Shown: positions 42,849 through 51,934, counted from the first letter of the stretch. The stretch: DNA of 64,000 nt from Desulfuromonadales bacterium (GCA_016650295.1 JAENWA010000043.1:1-64000), one strand, 5' to 3'. Notes: generated by a model from the sequence alone, not told the origin. A program made the numbers and translations.

Positions 42849-45800
42849 TTACCCCCCCAGCGCCACCAACGCAATCTCCCTGATCCCCTTAAGATCCAGC
42901 TTGCCGGTCCCCAGGATCGGCAGACACTCCACCTCCAGATAACAATCCCGCCTCGGCTTCCAGAGGTTGGGGAGACTGCTCTCGGCCATGTGGCGCTGGA
43001 GGGTTTCGGCGTTGGCCGCTTCCCTGGCGTACAGCACCACCAGCCGTTCCCCCTTCTTCTCGTCCGGCACGGCCGTGACCGCCACCACGCCGGTCTGTCC
43101 CAGGCGGTTGTGCAGCTCATCCTCCACCACACCATGCGGCACCATCTCGCCGCCGATCTTGCTGAAACGGCTCAAACGGTCGGTGATGCGGATGAAACCG
43201 TCCTCGTCCATCACGCCGATGTCGCCGGTGATGTACCAGCCGTCCTTGACCGCCTCGGCGGTCTTGTCGCTCCGCCCCAGATAACCCAGCATGACGTTGG
43301 GGCCGCGCACCAGCAGCAGCCCGGCCGCGCCCGGCTTGAGCAGGGCTCCGCTGTCCGGATCAACCACCCGGATGGCCACGCCCGGGATCGGGTGCCCGAC
43401 ACTCCCTTCCTTGGAACCGTGCTGATGGACACCGCCGATCTCCACGTCCGGCAGAGAGAGGGTGATGACCGGTGACAGTTCGGTGGCGCCGTAGCCTTCC
43501 ATGGGGCGCACGCCGAATTTCTCCTGGAAGGCGTCGGCTACCCTGCTCTTCAGCTTTTCGGCCCCGGTGACCACCAGCCGCAGGGTAACGAAATCCTCTT
43601 TCTTGGCCCGTCTCAGGTAGGCCAGCAGGAAGGTGGGGGTGGCCAGCAGGATTGTGGATTTGTGCTCGCGCACCACCTGGGCGATCTTCTCGCCATCCAT
43701 GGGGTTGGGGTGGTAGGCGGCCGAGAAGCCGGACACCAGCGGGAACCAGAGCGTACCGGTGAAGCCCAGGGAGTGGAAGAAGGGCAGGGCCGAGCAGACG
43801 TTGTCGTTCAGGTTCACCCGGAAGACCATGCGCAGCGCCTCTACATTGGACATGATGTTGTGATGGGTCAGCATGACCCCCTTGGGTTCGCCGGTGCTGC
43901 CGGAGGAGAATATGATGGTGGCCACGCTGTCGGCCGAGAAAAGCTCCCGGCCGCACAGCAGGCGGGCCGGCAGCAGGCGGGCCTTGAGCATGGCCAGCAG
44001 CCTGTCCGTGCCACTGATGGCGGGGAGGATCTCCTCCAGCAGGACCATCCCCTCCAGTCGCGGCAGGCCGGGGACCTTCTCCAGGAAGGCCTGAGAGGTG
44101 ACGATGGTGGTGATGCCGCACTGCTGCACGGCCGAGTGGATACCTGCCTCGCTGGCGGTGTAGTTCAGGTTGACCGGGATCTTCCCCATCAGCATCAGGG
44201 CCAGATTGGTCAGCACCCCGCCCACCGAGGGGGGCAGGAGGATGCCGACGTGGCCCATCTGATTGTGCTCCCCACTTTGCAAAGGGGGGCTGGGGGGGAT
44301 TTGCTTTTCCAGCTTCCCGGCCAACGCCACGGCCCCGGCCAGGGTGCGGCCGTAGGTGAGCGACTTACCGGAGGTGTCGGCGATGGCCTGGCGGCCCCAG
44401 TTCTGGCGGGCGGCCTGGATAAAGTACTGCTCCAGCGGGCGGCGGCGTTCCTTGCGCGAATCGAAGTAGTCGCAGGAGAGCTCCATCACCGCCTGGCGCA
44501 CCTGCATGGCCGTACTGCTGGCCGGCATGGGGGTGCCGAACAGGATCGTGACCGGGTAGGGGGAGAAAGCCGGCAGGCGCGACAGCAGCCGGCCGTGGGC
44601 ATAGGAGAGGATGCTGCCCCAGGCACCGCCGATGTAGACCGGGATGACCGGGTAGCCGCTGTCCTTGACGATGCGCTCGAAACCGCCCCGGAACTCGCGC
44701 AGCATGCCGTTTCTCGTCAGAGCCCCTTCGGCGAAGATGCAGACCATGTAACCGTCATCCATGGCCTGGCGGGCAGCCTTGATGAACTCCAGCAGCCCCT
44801 TCTTGCCATCCTCCGACGAGACCGGGATGACCCCCAGCAGCCGGAACAGGGCGTTGAGCAGCGGGGTGTTGTAGATGCGGCGTTCCATCACAAAGCGGAT
44901 GCGGCGCTGGTTGGTGGCGGTCAGCAGCAGGGCGTCAACCCAGGTGACGTGGTTGGGGATCAGCAGGGCCGGTCCCTCGACCGGCAGGTTGTTGGCGCCG
45001 ATGATCCGCAGCCGGTAAAAAACCCGCATGGTCACCAGGGCGATGAAGCGCAGCAGGAAGTCGGGCAGCACCCAGAAGGAGATCAGGGTAAAGACCAGGG
45101 TGATGGCGCCGACGGTGCTGAAGCCCTGGGCGGCCCGCAGCCCCATCGGGCCGCTGAAGAGCCAGGTCAGGCCGGATGCCGCCAGGATGGCGACCCAGTT
45201 GACGAAGCTGGCGGCGGCCAGCACCTCGCCGCGCTGTTCCGGCTTTGCCCGGAACTGGATGAAGGTCTGCAACGGCAGGCTGAAGAGACCGGCCGAGACG
45301 CCCAGCAGGATCAGGATCACGACGCAGGCGGCCGGCGAGGCCGGCACCGCATGCAGCAACGCCAGGGAGATGGTCAGTCCGATGGCGCCGATCGGGACGA
45401 TGCCGAACTCCACGTCCCGGCCGGAGAGTTTGGCCGCCAGCAGGGAACCGATGCCGATCCCCAGGGCCGCCGCCAGGAACAGGTAGCCGCTGTGCGCCTC
45501 GGCCAACCCCATCTCCTGCATGCCGTAGCCGATCAGGTTGAGCTGGACATAGGCCCCCACGAACATGAAATAGGCCTGGCCGATGACCGCCAGCATCAGG
45601 TTGCGGTCGTGCCGGATGGAGAGGATCGTGCGCAGGATCTCGGCCGGAAAGATGGCCACCCGCCGACCGGCGTCGGCCCGCGGGGTGGCCTCCATGCCGG
45701 AGGCGGCCCACAGACCGGCCAGGGCCACGACCAGGCAGAACAGCCCGGCCAGCCAGTAGCGCCCCTGCGAGGCCTGGGTCAGGGCCGAGGCCAGGGTGGT

Positions 45801-46274
45801 GCCGAGGATGATGGCCAGATAGGTGAAGGATTCGATCAGGCCGTTGGCGCGGGAGAGCTGCTCGCGGCCGGCCAGTTCCGGGATCACGCCGTACTTGGCC
45901 GGGGCGAAGAAGGCGCTGTGGGTGGCCATCAGGAAGATGACCGCATACAGGCCGTTGTGCCACCCCATGGCAAAGGCGCCGACGGCCAGCAGGGTCACCA
46001 GCACCTCCACCATCTTGACCGCCACGATCACCCGCGACTTGCGCAGCCGGTCCGCCAGGCAGCCGGCCGGGGCCGAGAAGAGCAGGAAGGGGAGCACGAA
46101 GGCCGCCCCCACCTTGGCTGTGATGACCCCGGCCTGTTCGGCCCCCTGCACGCCGATCAGGCAGAAGATGATCAGCAGCTTGAGGATGTTGTCGTTCATG
46201 GCGCCCAGGAACTGGGCCGCATTCAGGCGGCTGAAGGAGCGGGGGAGTGTGTTGGTGGTTTCGGTGGTGGTCAT
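42849..46274 (-). CDS. aas: LplT-PlsC-acyl-ACP synthetase fusion (Aas type)
   Basis: This 1141-residue protein combines three modules: an LplT-like MFS lysophospholipid carrier (about 1-405, starting SRLNAAQFLGAMNDNI), a PlsC acyltransferase (about 425-610, NHVTWVD at 441-447 and AEGALTRNG) and an AMP-binding acyl-ACP synthetase (about 630-1135, IIFSSGSTGEPKGVMLTHH). In E. coli, LplT and Aas are separate proteins; the whole re-acylates lysophosphatidylethanolamine at the membrane. The peptide IPPSPPLQSGEHN (about residues 659-671) is coded by an intergenic-type palindrome and appears inserted in frame. AAGAGGT precedes the ATG. It is the first gene of the plsY/GNAT operon. Confidence 0.93.
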   Translation of the reverse strand: MTTTETTNTLPRSFSRLNAAQFLGAMNDNILKLLIIFCLIGVQGAEQAGVITAKVGAAFVLPFLLFSAPAGCLADRLRKSRVIVAVKMVEVLVTLLAVGAFAMGWHNGLYAVIFLMATHSAFFAPAKYGVIPELAGREQLSRANGLIESFTYLAIILGTTLASALTQASQGRYWLAGLFCLVVALAGLWAASGMEATPRADAGRRVAIFPAEILRTILSIRHDRNLMLAVIGQAYFMFVGAYVQLNLIGYGMQEMGLAEAHSGYLFLAAALGIGIGSLLAAKLSGRDVEFGIVPIGAIGLTISLALLHAVPASPAACVVILILLGVSAGLFSLPLQTFIQFRAKPEQRGEVLAAASFVNWVAILAASGLTWLFSGPMGLRAAQGFSTVGAITLVFTLISFWVLPDFLLRFIALVTMRVFYRLRIIGANNLPVEGPALLIPNHVTWVDALLLTATNQRRIRFVMERRIYNTPLLNALFRLLGVIPVSSEDGKKGLLEFIKAARQAMDDGYMVCIFAEGALTRNGMLREFRGGFERIVKDSGYPVIPVYIGGAWGSILSYAHGRLLSRLPAFSPYPVTILFGTPMPASSTAMQVRQAVMELSCDYFDSRKERRRPLEQYFIQAARQNWGRQAIADTSGKSLTYGRTLAGAVALAGKLEKQIPPSPPLQSGEHNQMGHVGILLPPSVGGVLTNLALMLMGKIPVNLNYTASEAGIHSAVQQCGITTIVTSQAFLEKVPGLPRLEGMVLLEEILPAISGTDRLLAMLKARLLPARLLCGRELFSADSVATIIFSSGSTGEPKGVMLTHHNIMSNVEALRMVFRVNLNDNVCSALPFFHSLGFTGTLWFPLVSGFSAAYHPNPMDGEKIAQVVREHKSTILLATPTFLLAYLRRAKKEDFVTLRLVVTGAEKLKSRVADAFQEKFGVRPMEGYGATELSPVITLSLPDVEIGGVHQHGSKEGSVGHPIPGVAIRVVDPDSGALLKPGAAGLLLVRGPNVMLGYLGRSDKTAEAVKDGWYITGDIGVMDEDGFIRITDRLSRFSKIGGEMVPHGVVEDELHNRLGQTGVVAVTAVPDEKKGERLVVLYAREAANAETLQRHMAESSLPNLWKPRRDCYLEVECLPILGTGKLDLKGIREIALVALGG
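44267..44304. repeat. Palindromic C/G-run element inside the aas gene
   Basis: CCCCACTTTGCAAAGGGGGG and flanks form a C/G-rich palindrome. The same type of sequence occurs between genes at 24951-25030 and 47520-47610. Here it is read in frame and adds about 13 residues at a domain junction. Confidence 0.7.
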
Positions 46275-46325
46275 AATATACCTCTTAAACGTAACTATGT
46301 TTCGACGTGGATTTTACAATTAAAC

Positions 46326-46388
46326 AAGCAAACCTGAACTGTAATAGAACGCGGATGACGCGGATTGAGCGGATCTACGCAGATTTTA
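46326..46388. repeat. 62-base direct repeat, copy 1
   Basis: The stretch AACCTGAACTGTAATAGAAC, then GCGGATGACGCGGATTGAGC and GGATCTACGCAGATTTTA, matches 49300-49362 with about five differences. The two copies bracket the amidohydrolase and sigma54-activator genes. The upstream region of the aas gene lies within or beside it. Confidence 0.8.
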
Positions 46389-46409
46389 GAAACAAATTCA
46401 TTTAATAAT

Positions 46410-47423
46410 TTATCCGTGAAAATCCTTCAGGCCCTGCGGCACATTGAGCAGCCTGGCGCTTTTGGCAAACATCTCCTCCGTCATACCCAGAGCCCTTTTC
46501 AGCTCCACATCCTGGTCCCAGGGGTTACTGACAGCCGTCAGGGCGATGACCTTTTTCAACGGAATCCGGTAGGCATGGAAGAGGGGCGAGGTGATGCCGC
46601 TGGCGATGATCGGCATGTCGCTGCCGTACAGCAGCCGGTCATGCAGATGGGTGTGACGCAGAACCTGCGACAGGTGCCCGAGCCGGTTGGCCTGGGTCAG
46701 GGCCGAGATATCCGAGTACAGAGTGGGAAACTCGGCAAACAGCGGCAGCAGCCGTTCCAGGTTGCGCTGCCCCTGGTTGCGGCCGTTGCTGGCGCAGTGG
46801 GCGGCAATCACGGTCACCCCCATCTCCAGCGGGCGGCGCAGACGCTGCGGGTCGGCCAGGGAGTTGTCGGCGCGGGTGAAGGATTCCTCGTTGCCGGTGT
46901 GAGTTAAGAGCGGCAGCCGCAGCTCTTGCATGCGGCGATAGAACGGCTCCAGCCGCCGGTCATCCGGGTCGATACCCTGGATGGAGGGGAGCCACTTCAG
47001 CAGAACAGCCCCCTCGGCAGCGGCCCGTTCGAGACGTTCCAGCGCATCGCGGCGATGGGGATTGATGCTGGCGCCGAAGAGCAGGTTCGGCAGCCGGCGG
47101 CATTCGCGGGCCAGGAATTCGTTGGGGATATGGATCTCGGTGCGGGAATGGTCCAGGTTGCCCTGATTGTCCAGTACGCCGTCCATGGCCAGCACCACGG
47201 CGGCCGAGACGTGCCGGGATTGTTCCAGCCGTTGCGACAGGCGCTCCAGCACCAGGGTGTCGCCCTGCCGGTTCAGTTCCGCATCGGAGACGCCGAAGGC
47301 TTTGAGAAAGAAACGGTAGCGGATATTGCGCCGCAGGGCCGGTGACACGAAACAGCCGCTTCCCCCGGAGCCGATGCCGGCGGTGTGACAGTGGATGTCG
47401 ATGATCGGAAATGCGTTACTCAT
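46410..47423 (-). CDS. Amidohydrolase-family TIM-barrel protein
   Basis: The 337-residue product resembles amidohydrolase 2-type hydrolases/decarboxylases. It has the metal-binding IIDIHCHTAG near the N-terminus, LPLLTHTGNE and VIAAHCASNG in the middle, and DRLLYGSDMPI near the C-terminus, which together give the usual His, His, His, Asp set. ATG 47423 has GGGAGA at seven bases; the frame goes up to 47468 without a site. The substrate cannot be told. It is divergent from the sigma54 activator downstream, with a MITE in the gap. Confidence 0.82.
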   Translation of the reverse strand: MSNAFPIIDIHCHTAGIGSGGSGCFVSPALRRNIRYRFFLKAFGVSDAELNRQGDTLVLERLSQRLEQSRHVSAAVVLAMDGVLDNQGNLDHSRTEIHIPNEFLARECRRLPNLLFGASINPHRRDALERLERAAAEGAVLLKWLPSIQGIDPDDRRLEPFYRRMQELRLPLLTHTGNEESFTRADNSLADPQRLRRPLEMGVTVIAAHCASNGRNQGQRNLERLLPLFAEFPTLYSDISALTQANRLGHLSQVLRHTHLHDRLLYGSDMPIIASGITSPLFHAYRIPLKKVIALTAVSNPWDQDVELKRALGMTEEMFAKSARLLNVPQGLKDFHG

Positions 47424-47495
47424 GCTGTTGTCTCCCGGCCGCCGGAAAGATATATCAGATGTCAACAATCCCGGCGATGAAATTCTGTGACGCTC

Positions 47496-47656
47496 TAATT
47501 CTACTTTGTCAGATTACAATCTACCCCACCCCCACCCTAACCCTCCCCCTGAAGGGGAGGGGATTTTGACTACATTCCTCCCCCTTCAAGGGGGAGGTTA
47601 GGAGGGGGATGGGGTTAAAATGCAGCAGGTTATCAGAATGTGACAAAGTAGAATTA
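47496..47656. repeat. MITE with perfect 16-base terminal inverted repeats
   Basis: TAATTCTACTTTGTCA (47496-47511) and its exact complement (47641-47656) flank a large C/G-rich nested palindrome (CCCTCCCCCTGAAGGGGAGG and CCTCCCCCTTCAAGGGGGAGG). It fills most of the gap between the divergent amidohydrolase and activator genes. No coding capacity. Confidence 0.8.
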
Positions 47657-47798
47657 CCCTTTTACAGGGAACGTGCCAAGCCGGAATGTTTTACGCAACC
47701 GGATGAAATACATGAAGATTGTCGTTGGCATGCTCTTGGGGTGGCAATTTGCGGCGGAGTTGTTGACACTGGATGAGTATCTCATGTACATTCCATGC

Positions 47799-49298
47799 AT
47801 GGCAAAGAATCTGAGTTTGACCCCCGTTGAGCGGGATTTTTTCAAGACGGTCGCCCAGGCCGCCTTTACCAACCCCTTCAGTCAGACCCGCATCGAGCTG
47901 GACCGCAGCATTGCCGGGACAGATGCGGACATGTCGTGGGATGAGCTGGTGGAGCTGGCCACGGCCCGCATCGATGAGCGTCTGGCACAGCTCAGAAAGA
48001 CCGGCCGCGACGATCTGACGCGCTACGGCGCGGAAGACCGGGACCTGCTGCGGACGGCCTTTCTGTTCGATATCTATCACCGCTACCGGCAGCTGTTCGA
48101 CGAATTCATCCTCAAACAGCAGGCCGCCGGGGATACGCCGGTCCCGCTTCGTTTTGCCCGAGAGCTGCTTTCCAAAATCTCCGCCCTCGGTATGAACGAG
48201 ACCGAAAGCCAGCGCTACCTGGGTATCTTTTACCAGATCCGGCGCGCCTTTTACTTCATCGAGACCGCTCTGACCGGCCTCTCTCCCTCCATGAACGCCC
48301 TGCGCCTGCAACTCTGGAACAACATCTTCACCTGCAATATCAACTGGTATGAGCGCCACCTCTGGAACCGCATGGAAGATTTCTCGACCCTGCTGCTGGG
48401 GGAAACCGGCACCGGCAAGGGTGCGGCGGCCGCCGCCATCGGCCGCTCCGGTTTCATCCCCTTTAATGATCGCAAGGGCTGTTTTACTGAGAGCTTTACC
48501 CGCAACTTCATTGCCATCAACCTGTCCCAGTACCCGGAATCGCTGCTGGAATCGGAACTGTTCGGCCACAAAAAAGGCGCCTTTACCGGCGCCATCGAAA
48601 ATCACGAGGGGATCTTCAGCCGCTGCACCCCCCACGGCTCGATCTTCCTGGACGAGATCGGCGACGTCTCGATCCCGGTGCAGATCAAGCTCTTGCAGGT
48701 GTTGCAGGAACGGACCTTTGCGCCGGTCGGGAGCCACGAGCGGCTGCGTTTCCACGGCCGGGTGATCGCCGCCACCAACCGGTCGCTGGAGGATCTGCGC
48801 CGCACGGGACAGTTCCGCGACGACTTCTACTACCGGCTCTGTTCGGACATCATCACCGTGCCCCCCTTGCGCCAACGCATCCAGGAAGAGCCGCGCGAGC
48901 TGGAGGCCCTGATCGGCAGTATCCTCCAGCGGATGATCGGCGAGGCCGCCGTTCCGTATGCCCGGCTGGTCAGGGAGGCTGTTGCCCGTGATACCGGCAC
49001 GAATTACCCCTGGGGCGGCAATGTGCGCGAACTGGAGCAGGCCGTGCGGCGCATCATCATCACCCGCCATTACCGGGGTGACGTCAATAGCGCCCCCGCC
49101 GGACAGCTGGACCGGTTGGCGGCCGGCATCGAGGCCGGAAGCATGGATGCCCAGGCCCTGCTGGCCGATTACTGCGCCCTGCTGTATCGCCGTTTCGGCA
49201 CCTACGAAGAGGTGGCCCGCCGCACCAAACTGGATCGCCGCACGGTCAAGAAGTATGTTTTGATGGTGATTGGTGAAGAGCAGAAAGATGGGGAGTAA
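47799..49298 (+). CDS. Sigma54-dependent transcriptional activator
   Basis: The protein has a unique N-terminal part of about 190 residues without a recognised receiver, GAF or PAS domain, then an AAA+ domain. The AAA+ domain shows Walker A GETGTGKG, the sigma54 contact loop GAFTGA (in KKGAFTGAIENHEG), Walker B SIFLDEIGD and an arginine-finger region FRDDFYYRLC. A C-terminal helix-turn-helix follows (TYEEVARRTKLDRRTVKKYV). The start is unsure: ATG 47799 gives MAKNLSLTP and 499 residues, but the frame is open from 47673 and no ribosome site is clear. An N-terminal domain of this kind may sense a ligand directly. Its target operon is unknown, and no -24/-12 promoter was found nearby. Confidence 0.82.
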   Translation: MAKNLSLTPVERDFFKTVAQAAFTNPFSQTRIELDRSIAGTDADMSWDELVELATARIDERLAQLRKTGRDDLTRYGAEDRDLLRTAFLFDIYHRYRQLFDEFILKQQAAGDTPVPLRFARELLSKISALGMNETESQRYLGIFYQIRRAFYFIETALTGLSPSMNALRLQLWNNIFTCNINWYERHLWNRMEDFSTLLLGETGTGKGAAAAAIGRSGFIPFNDRKGCFTESFTRNFIAINLSQYPESLLESELFGHKKGAFTGAIENHEGIFSRCTPHGSIFLDEIGDVSIPVQIKLLQVLQERTFAPVGSHERLRFHGRVIAATNRSLEDLRRTGQFRDDFYYRLCSDIITVPPLRQRIQEEPRELEALIGSILQRMIGEAAVPYARLVREAVARDTGTNYPWGGNVRELEQAVRRIIITRHYRGDVNSAPAGQLDRLAAGIEAGSMDAQALLADYCALLYRRFGTYEEVARRTKLDRRTVKKYVLMVIGEEQKDGE

Positions 49299-49299
49299 T

Positions 49300-49362
49300 G
49301 AGCAAATCTGAACTGCAATAGAACGCGGATGACGCGGATCGAGCGGATTTACGCAGATTTTA
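49300..49362. repeat. 62-base direct repeat, copy 2
   Basis: Near copy of 46326-46388. An inverted, shortened version (ATCCGCGTAAATCCGCTT .. GATCCGCGTTCC) lies at 49519-49562, so this copy is also one arm of a larger inverted repeat around the element at 49376. Confidence 0.75.
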
Positions 49363-49375
49363 ATTCTTCTATTAT

Positions 49376-49506
49376 GAGGCTCTTGCAAAAAGATTGTCTT
49401 CCCCGAACGCCTCTATCGGGTATCCAGATTTTCAACCACTTAGAATCTGGATTCCCGATCAGAAACGCTTCGGGAATGACAGTTTTAGGACTTTTGCAAG
49501 AATCTC
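49376..49506. repeat. Nested MITE
   Basis: Arms of about 60 bases are imperfect inverted copies: TCTTGCAAAA, TCCCCGAA, TCGGGTATCCAGATT against AATCTGGATTCCCGA, TTCGGGAATGAC, TTTTGCAAGA. It is inserted between the arms of the larger repeat (49318-49360 and 49519-49562). Confidence 0.65.
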
Positions 49507-49586
49507 TTATTTTTTGTTTAATCCGCGTAAATCCGCTTAAATCGGATTTGATCCGCGTTCCATTGCCTTTGGATTTTCCTGTATTC

Positions 49587-49615
49587 CTCGTTCCCACGTA
49601 GCGCGTGGGAACGAG
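49587..49615. repeat. Perfect CTCGTTCCCACG hairpin
   Basis: CTCGTTCCCACG and CGTGGGAACGAG pair perfectly around TAGCG. This GTGGGAACGAG palindrome type is a common dispersed repeat in proteobacteria. It lies between the two convergent units and could also end transcription. Confidence 0.7.
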
Positions 49616-49646
49616 TAGAAATAACAACGACAGCGACAACATCCTT

Positions 49647-50165
49647 TCAGTTCAGCAGCATCCCGACCACTCCCGCACCCAGAATGACGATCATCGGGCT
49701 GATCTTGGTCCATTTGAAGAGCGCAAAACCGATTGCCAGGGTCATGAACTCCTGCAAACCTGACAGCGAGGAGGCGCCCAAGTTCCAGGCCGCGGCCGCC
49801 ACCAGGCCGACCACCGCCGGCAGCAGGCCGTCCAGGGTGCTTTTGATGAGATCGATGTTTTTCAGACGGTGGTAATTACGGCCGATGATCAGCATCAGCA
49901 CGACGCAGGGCAGGAAGATACAGACCGTCGCCACCAGCCCGCCCAGAAATCCGCCGGATCGGAAACCGGTGAAGGTGGCCAGCATGGCCAGCGGCCCGGG
50001 GGTCAGCTGTGACAGGGCCAGGCCGTCCAGAAACTGCCGCTGCGTCAGCCAGCCGTGTTGCTCGACCATGATGTGGTTCAAGAGCGGGATCAGCACATAA
50101 CCGCCCCCCACGAACATCAGGCCGATGCGCAGGTATACCCAGGCCAGAGTCAACAGGGAGGTCAT
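49647..50165 (-). CDS. chrA: Chromate transporter subunit, ChrA C-terminal half
   Basis: The 172-residue hydrophobic protein is one CHR domain, starting LAWVYLRIGLMFVGGGYVLI, with QFLDGLALSQLTPGPLAMLATFTGF, the conserved signature of the CHR family. It overlaps its partner at ATGA (50162-50165), so the two are translated as a coupled pair. Short-chain CHR pairs act together as a chromate/sulfate exporter, as known in Bacillus. Confidence 0.88.
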   Translation of the reverse strand: MTSLLTLAWVYLRIGLMFVGGGYVLIPLLNHIMVEQHGWLTQRQFLDGLALSQLTPGPLAMLATFTGFRSGGFLGGLVATVCIFLPCVVLMLIIGRNYHRLKNIDLIKSTLDGLLPAVVGLVAAAAWNLGASSLSGLQEFMTLAIGFALFKWTKISPMIVILGAGVVGMLLN

Positions 50166-50722
50166 CGGCAGTGCCTCCGGCGGTAGATCGCAACAGCCAG
50201 CGACCAGGCGGCCGCCCCCAGCAGAACCCAGGCGGCGTTCAGTTTGTAAATAACCGTGGCGGCAAAGGCCAGCAGGGCCAGCAGGATGCTGTTGGCCCCC
50301 TTGATCTGCTTGCGTCCCATGTCGATGGCGACTACCATGATCAGGCAGATGACCACCGGATTGGTTCCCTTGAGCGCGGCCTGCAGCTGGGGCAGTTTGT
50401 GATAGGTGAAGTAGAGCCAGGAAAGCAGCGACACCAGCAGAAACGAGGGCGCGATAAATCCGACGGCAGCGGTTAACCCGCCGCGTATGCCGCGCAGGTG
50501 GTGGCCGGTAAAGGTGCAGACGTTCAGGGAGAAGGGTCCCAGGATCTGACCGAAGGCCAGGCCGTGCAGGAACTCCTCCGGCGAGATCCACTGCTTCTCC
50601 CTGACGCAGATCCGCTCAACCAGCGCTACAATGGCCATGCCCCCGCCAAAGCCGGTGATGCCGATCTTGGCAAAGGTCAGGAAAATTTCAGTCAGACCTA
50701 CACGTTGTGTACTTGTTTGCAT
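50162..50722 (-). CDS. chrA: Chromate transporter subunit, ChrA N-terminal half
   Basis: The 186-residue CHR-domain protein begins FLTFAKIGITGFGGGMAIVA with FLHGLAFGQILGPFSLNVCT, the N-half version of the CHR signature. It comes first in the operon and overlaps the second CHR gene. Together they reproduce in two genes what ChrA carries in one chain. No ChrB or chromate-reductase gene is next to it. Confidence 0.88.
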   Translation of the reverse strand: MQTSTQRVGLTEIFLTFAKIGITGFGGGMAIVALVERICVREKQWISPEEFLHGLAFGQILGPFSLNVCTFTGHHLRGIRGGLTAAVGFIAPSFLLVSLLSWLYFTYHKLPQLQAALKGTNPVVICLIMVVAIDMGRKQIKGANSILLALLAFAATVIYKLNAAWVLLGAAAWSLAVAIYRRRHCR

Positions 50723-50802
50723 GCTGCCGTTATACCAGCGTCAATGAGTCGTCGGCAAGGGGAAAAGGGGCTGGTGCCCAAAGGCCGGATGAGTCGAAAT
50801 GA

Positions 50803-50832
50803 TTGCCTGAATCCGGTTGTCCGTGATATAAG
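50803..50832 (+). promoter_or_regulatory. Possible promoter of mtnA-glnE
   Basis: TTGCCT (50803-50808), 18 bases, TATAAG (50827-50832), 60 bases before mtnA. The match to consensus is moderate. Confidence 0.4.
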
Positions 50833-50892
50833 TAGCAGTTACGTATGCCACTTCCCCACAAGGATGGATGAAGCACATCAGAGGAGCCCCAC

Positions 50893-51933
50893 ATGTCTTT
50901 CCGTACCATTGAATGGCGCGACGACGCCGTTATCATGATTGACCAGACCCGCCTGCCGGGTGAAGAGATCTACAACACCTACACCGATTTCAAGGCAGTG
51001 GCCGATGCGATCCGCGGCATGATCATCCGTGGGGCCCCGGCCATCGGTGTAGCCGCAGCCATGGGCATTGCCCTGGGGGCGCGGAACATTATCGCCGATA
51101 CCCATGAGTCTTTCTTCCGCCAGCTGGAGAACGTCTGCGACGTCATGGCCCATACCCGCCCCACGGCAATCAACCTGTTCTGGGGCATCCAGCGCATGAG
51201 ACAGGTCGCCGAGGCCAACCGAGACAAGAAGCTGGAACAGATCCGGGAGATCCTCAAAAAAGAGGCCATCCGCATCGAGGAGGAGGATCTCACTATCTGC
51301 CGCAACATCGGCAAGTGGGGCGCCACCCTGATCCCCGAAGGCGCCACGGTGTTGACCCACTGCAACGCCGGCGGACTGGCCACGGCCGGCTACGGCACCG
51401 CCTTGGGGGTTATCCGGGCCGCCCATGAGGCCGGCAAGAACATCCGGGTCTTTGCCGACGAGACCCGTCCCTGGCTGCAGGGGGCGCGCCTGACCGCCTG
51501 GGAGCTGATGAAAGCGGGGATTCCGACGACCCTGATATCCGACAACATGGCCGGCTTTTTCATGCAGCGGGGCGAGATCACCTGCTGCGTGGTCGGGGCT
51601 GACCGCATCGCCGCCAACGGCGACACGGCCAACAAGATCGGCACCTATTCCGTGGCGGTGCTGGCCAAGGAAAACAACATCCCCTTTTATGTGGCGGCCC
51701 CGGTTTCGACACTCGATCTCACGCTCAGCGACGGCAGCAAAATCCCCATTGAAGAGCGGCCGGCCAGTGAAGTGACACATATCAAGGGGATTGCCATAGC
51801 GCCGGAAGGGGTTTCGGTCCGCAACCCCTCCTTTGACGTGACACCGGCCCGCTACATCAGCGCCATCATTACTGAAAACGGTATCGTCAAGGACGACTTC
51901 CGCACGGAACTGCGCAGGATAGCAGGCGCCTGA
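50893..51933 (+). CDS. mtnA: Methylthioribose-1-phosphate isomerase
   Basis: MtnA converts 5-methylthioribose-1-phosphate to the ribulose form in methionine salvage. The 346 residues carry the family segments [44 protein letters not shown] and [21 protein letters not shown], with the catalytic cysteine and aspartate in the second and fourth. The ATG at 50893 follows GAGGAGCC. It is followed by glnE after one base, a link that is positional and not functional. Confidence 0.95.
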   Translation: MSFRTIEWRDDAVIMIDQTRLPGEEIYNTYTDFKAVADAIRGMIIRGAPAIGVAAAMGIALGARNIIADTHESFFRQLENVCDVMAHTRPTAINLFWGIQRMRQVAEANRDKKLEQIREILKKEAIRIEEEDLTICRNIGKWGATLIPEGATVLTHCNAGGLATAGYGTALGVIRAAHEAGKNIRVFADETRPWLQGARLTAWELMKAGIPTTLISDNMAGFFMQRGEITCCVVGADRIAANGDTANKIGTYSVAVLAKENNIPFYVAAPVSTLDLTLSDGSKIPIEERPASEVTHIKGIAIAPEGVSVRNPSFDVTPARYISAIITENGIVKDDFRTELRRIAGA

Positions 51934-51934
51934 C

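Noticed and set aside
43662-46337. 891-codon plus-strand ORF
   Set aside because: It is antisense to the LplT/PlsC/synthetase gene, with a biased Gly/Gln/His-rich composition typical of shadow frames.
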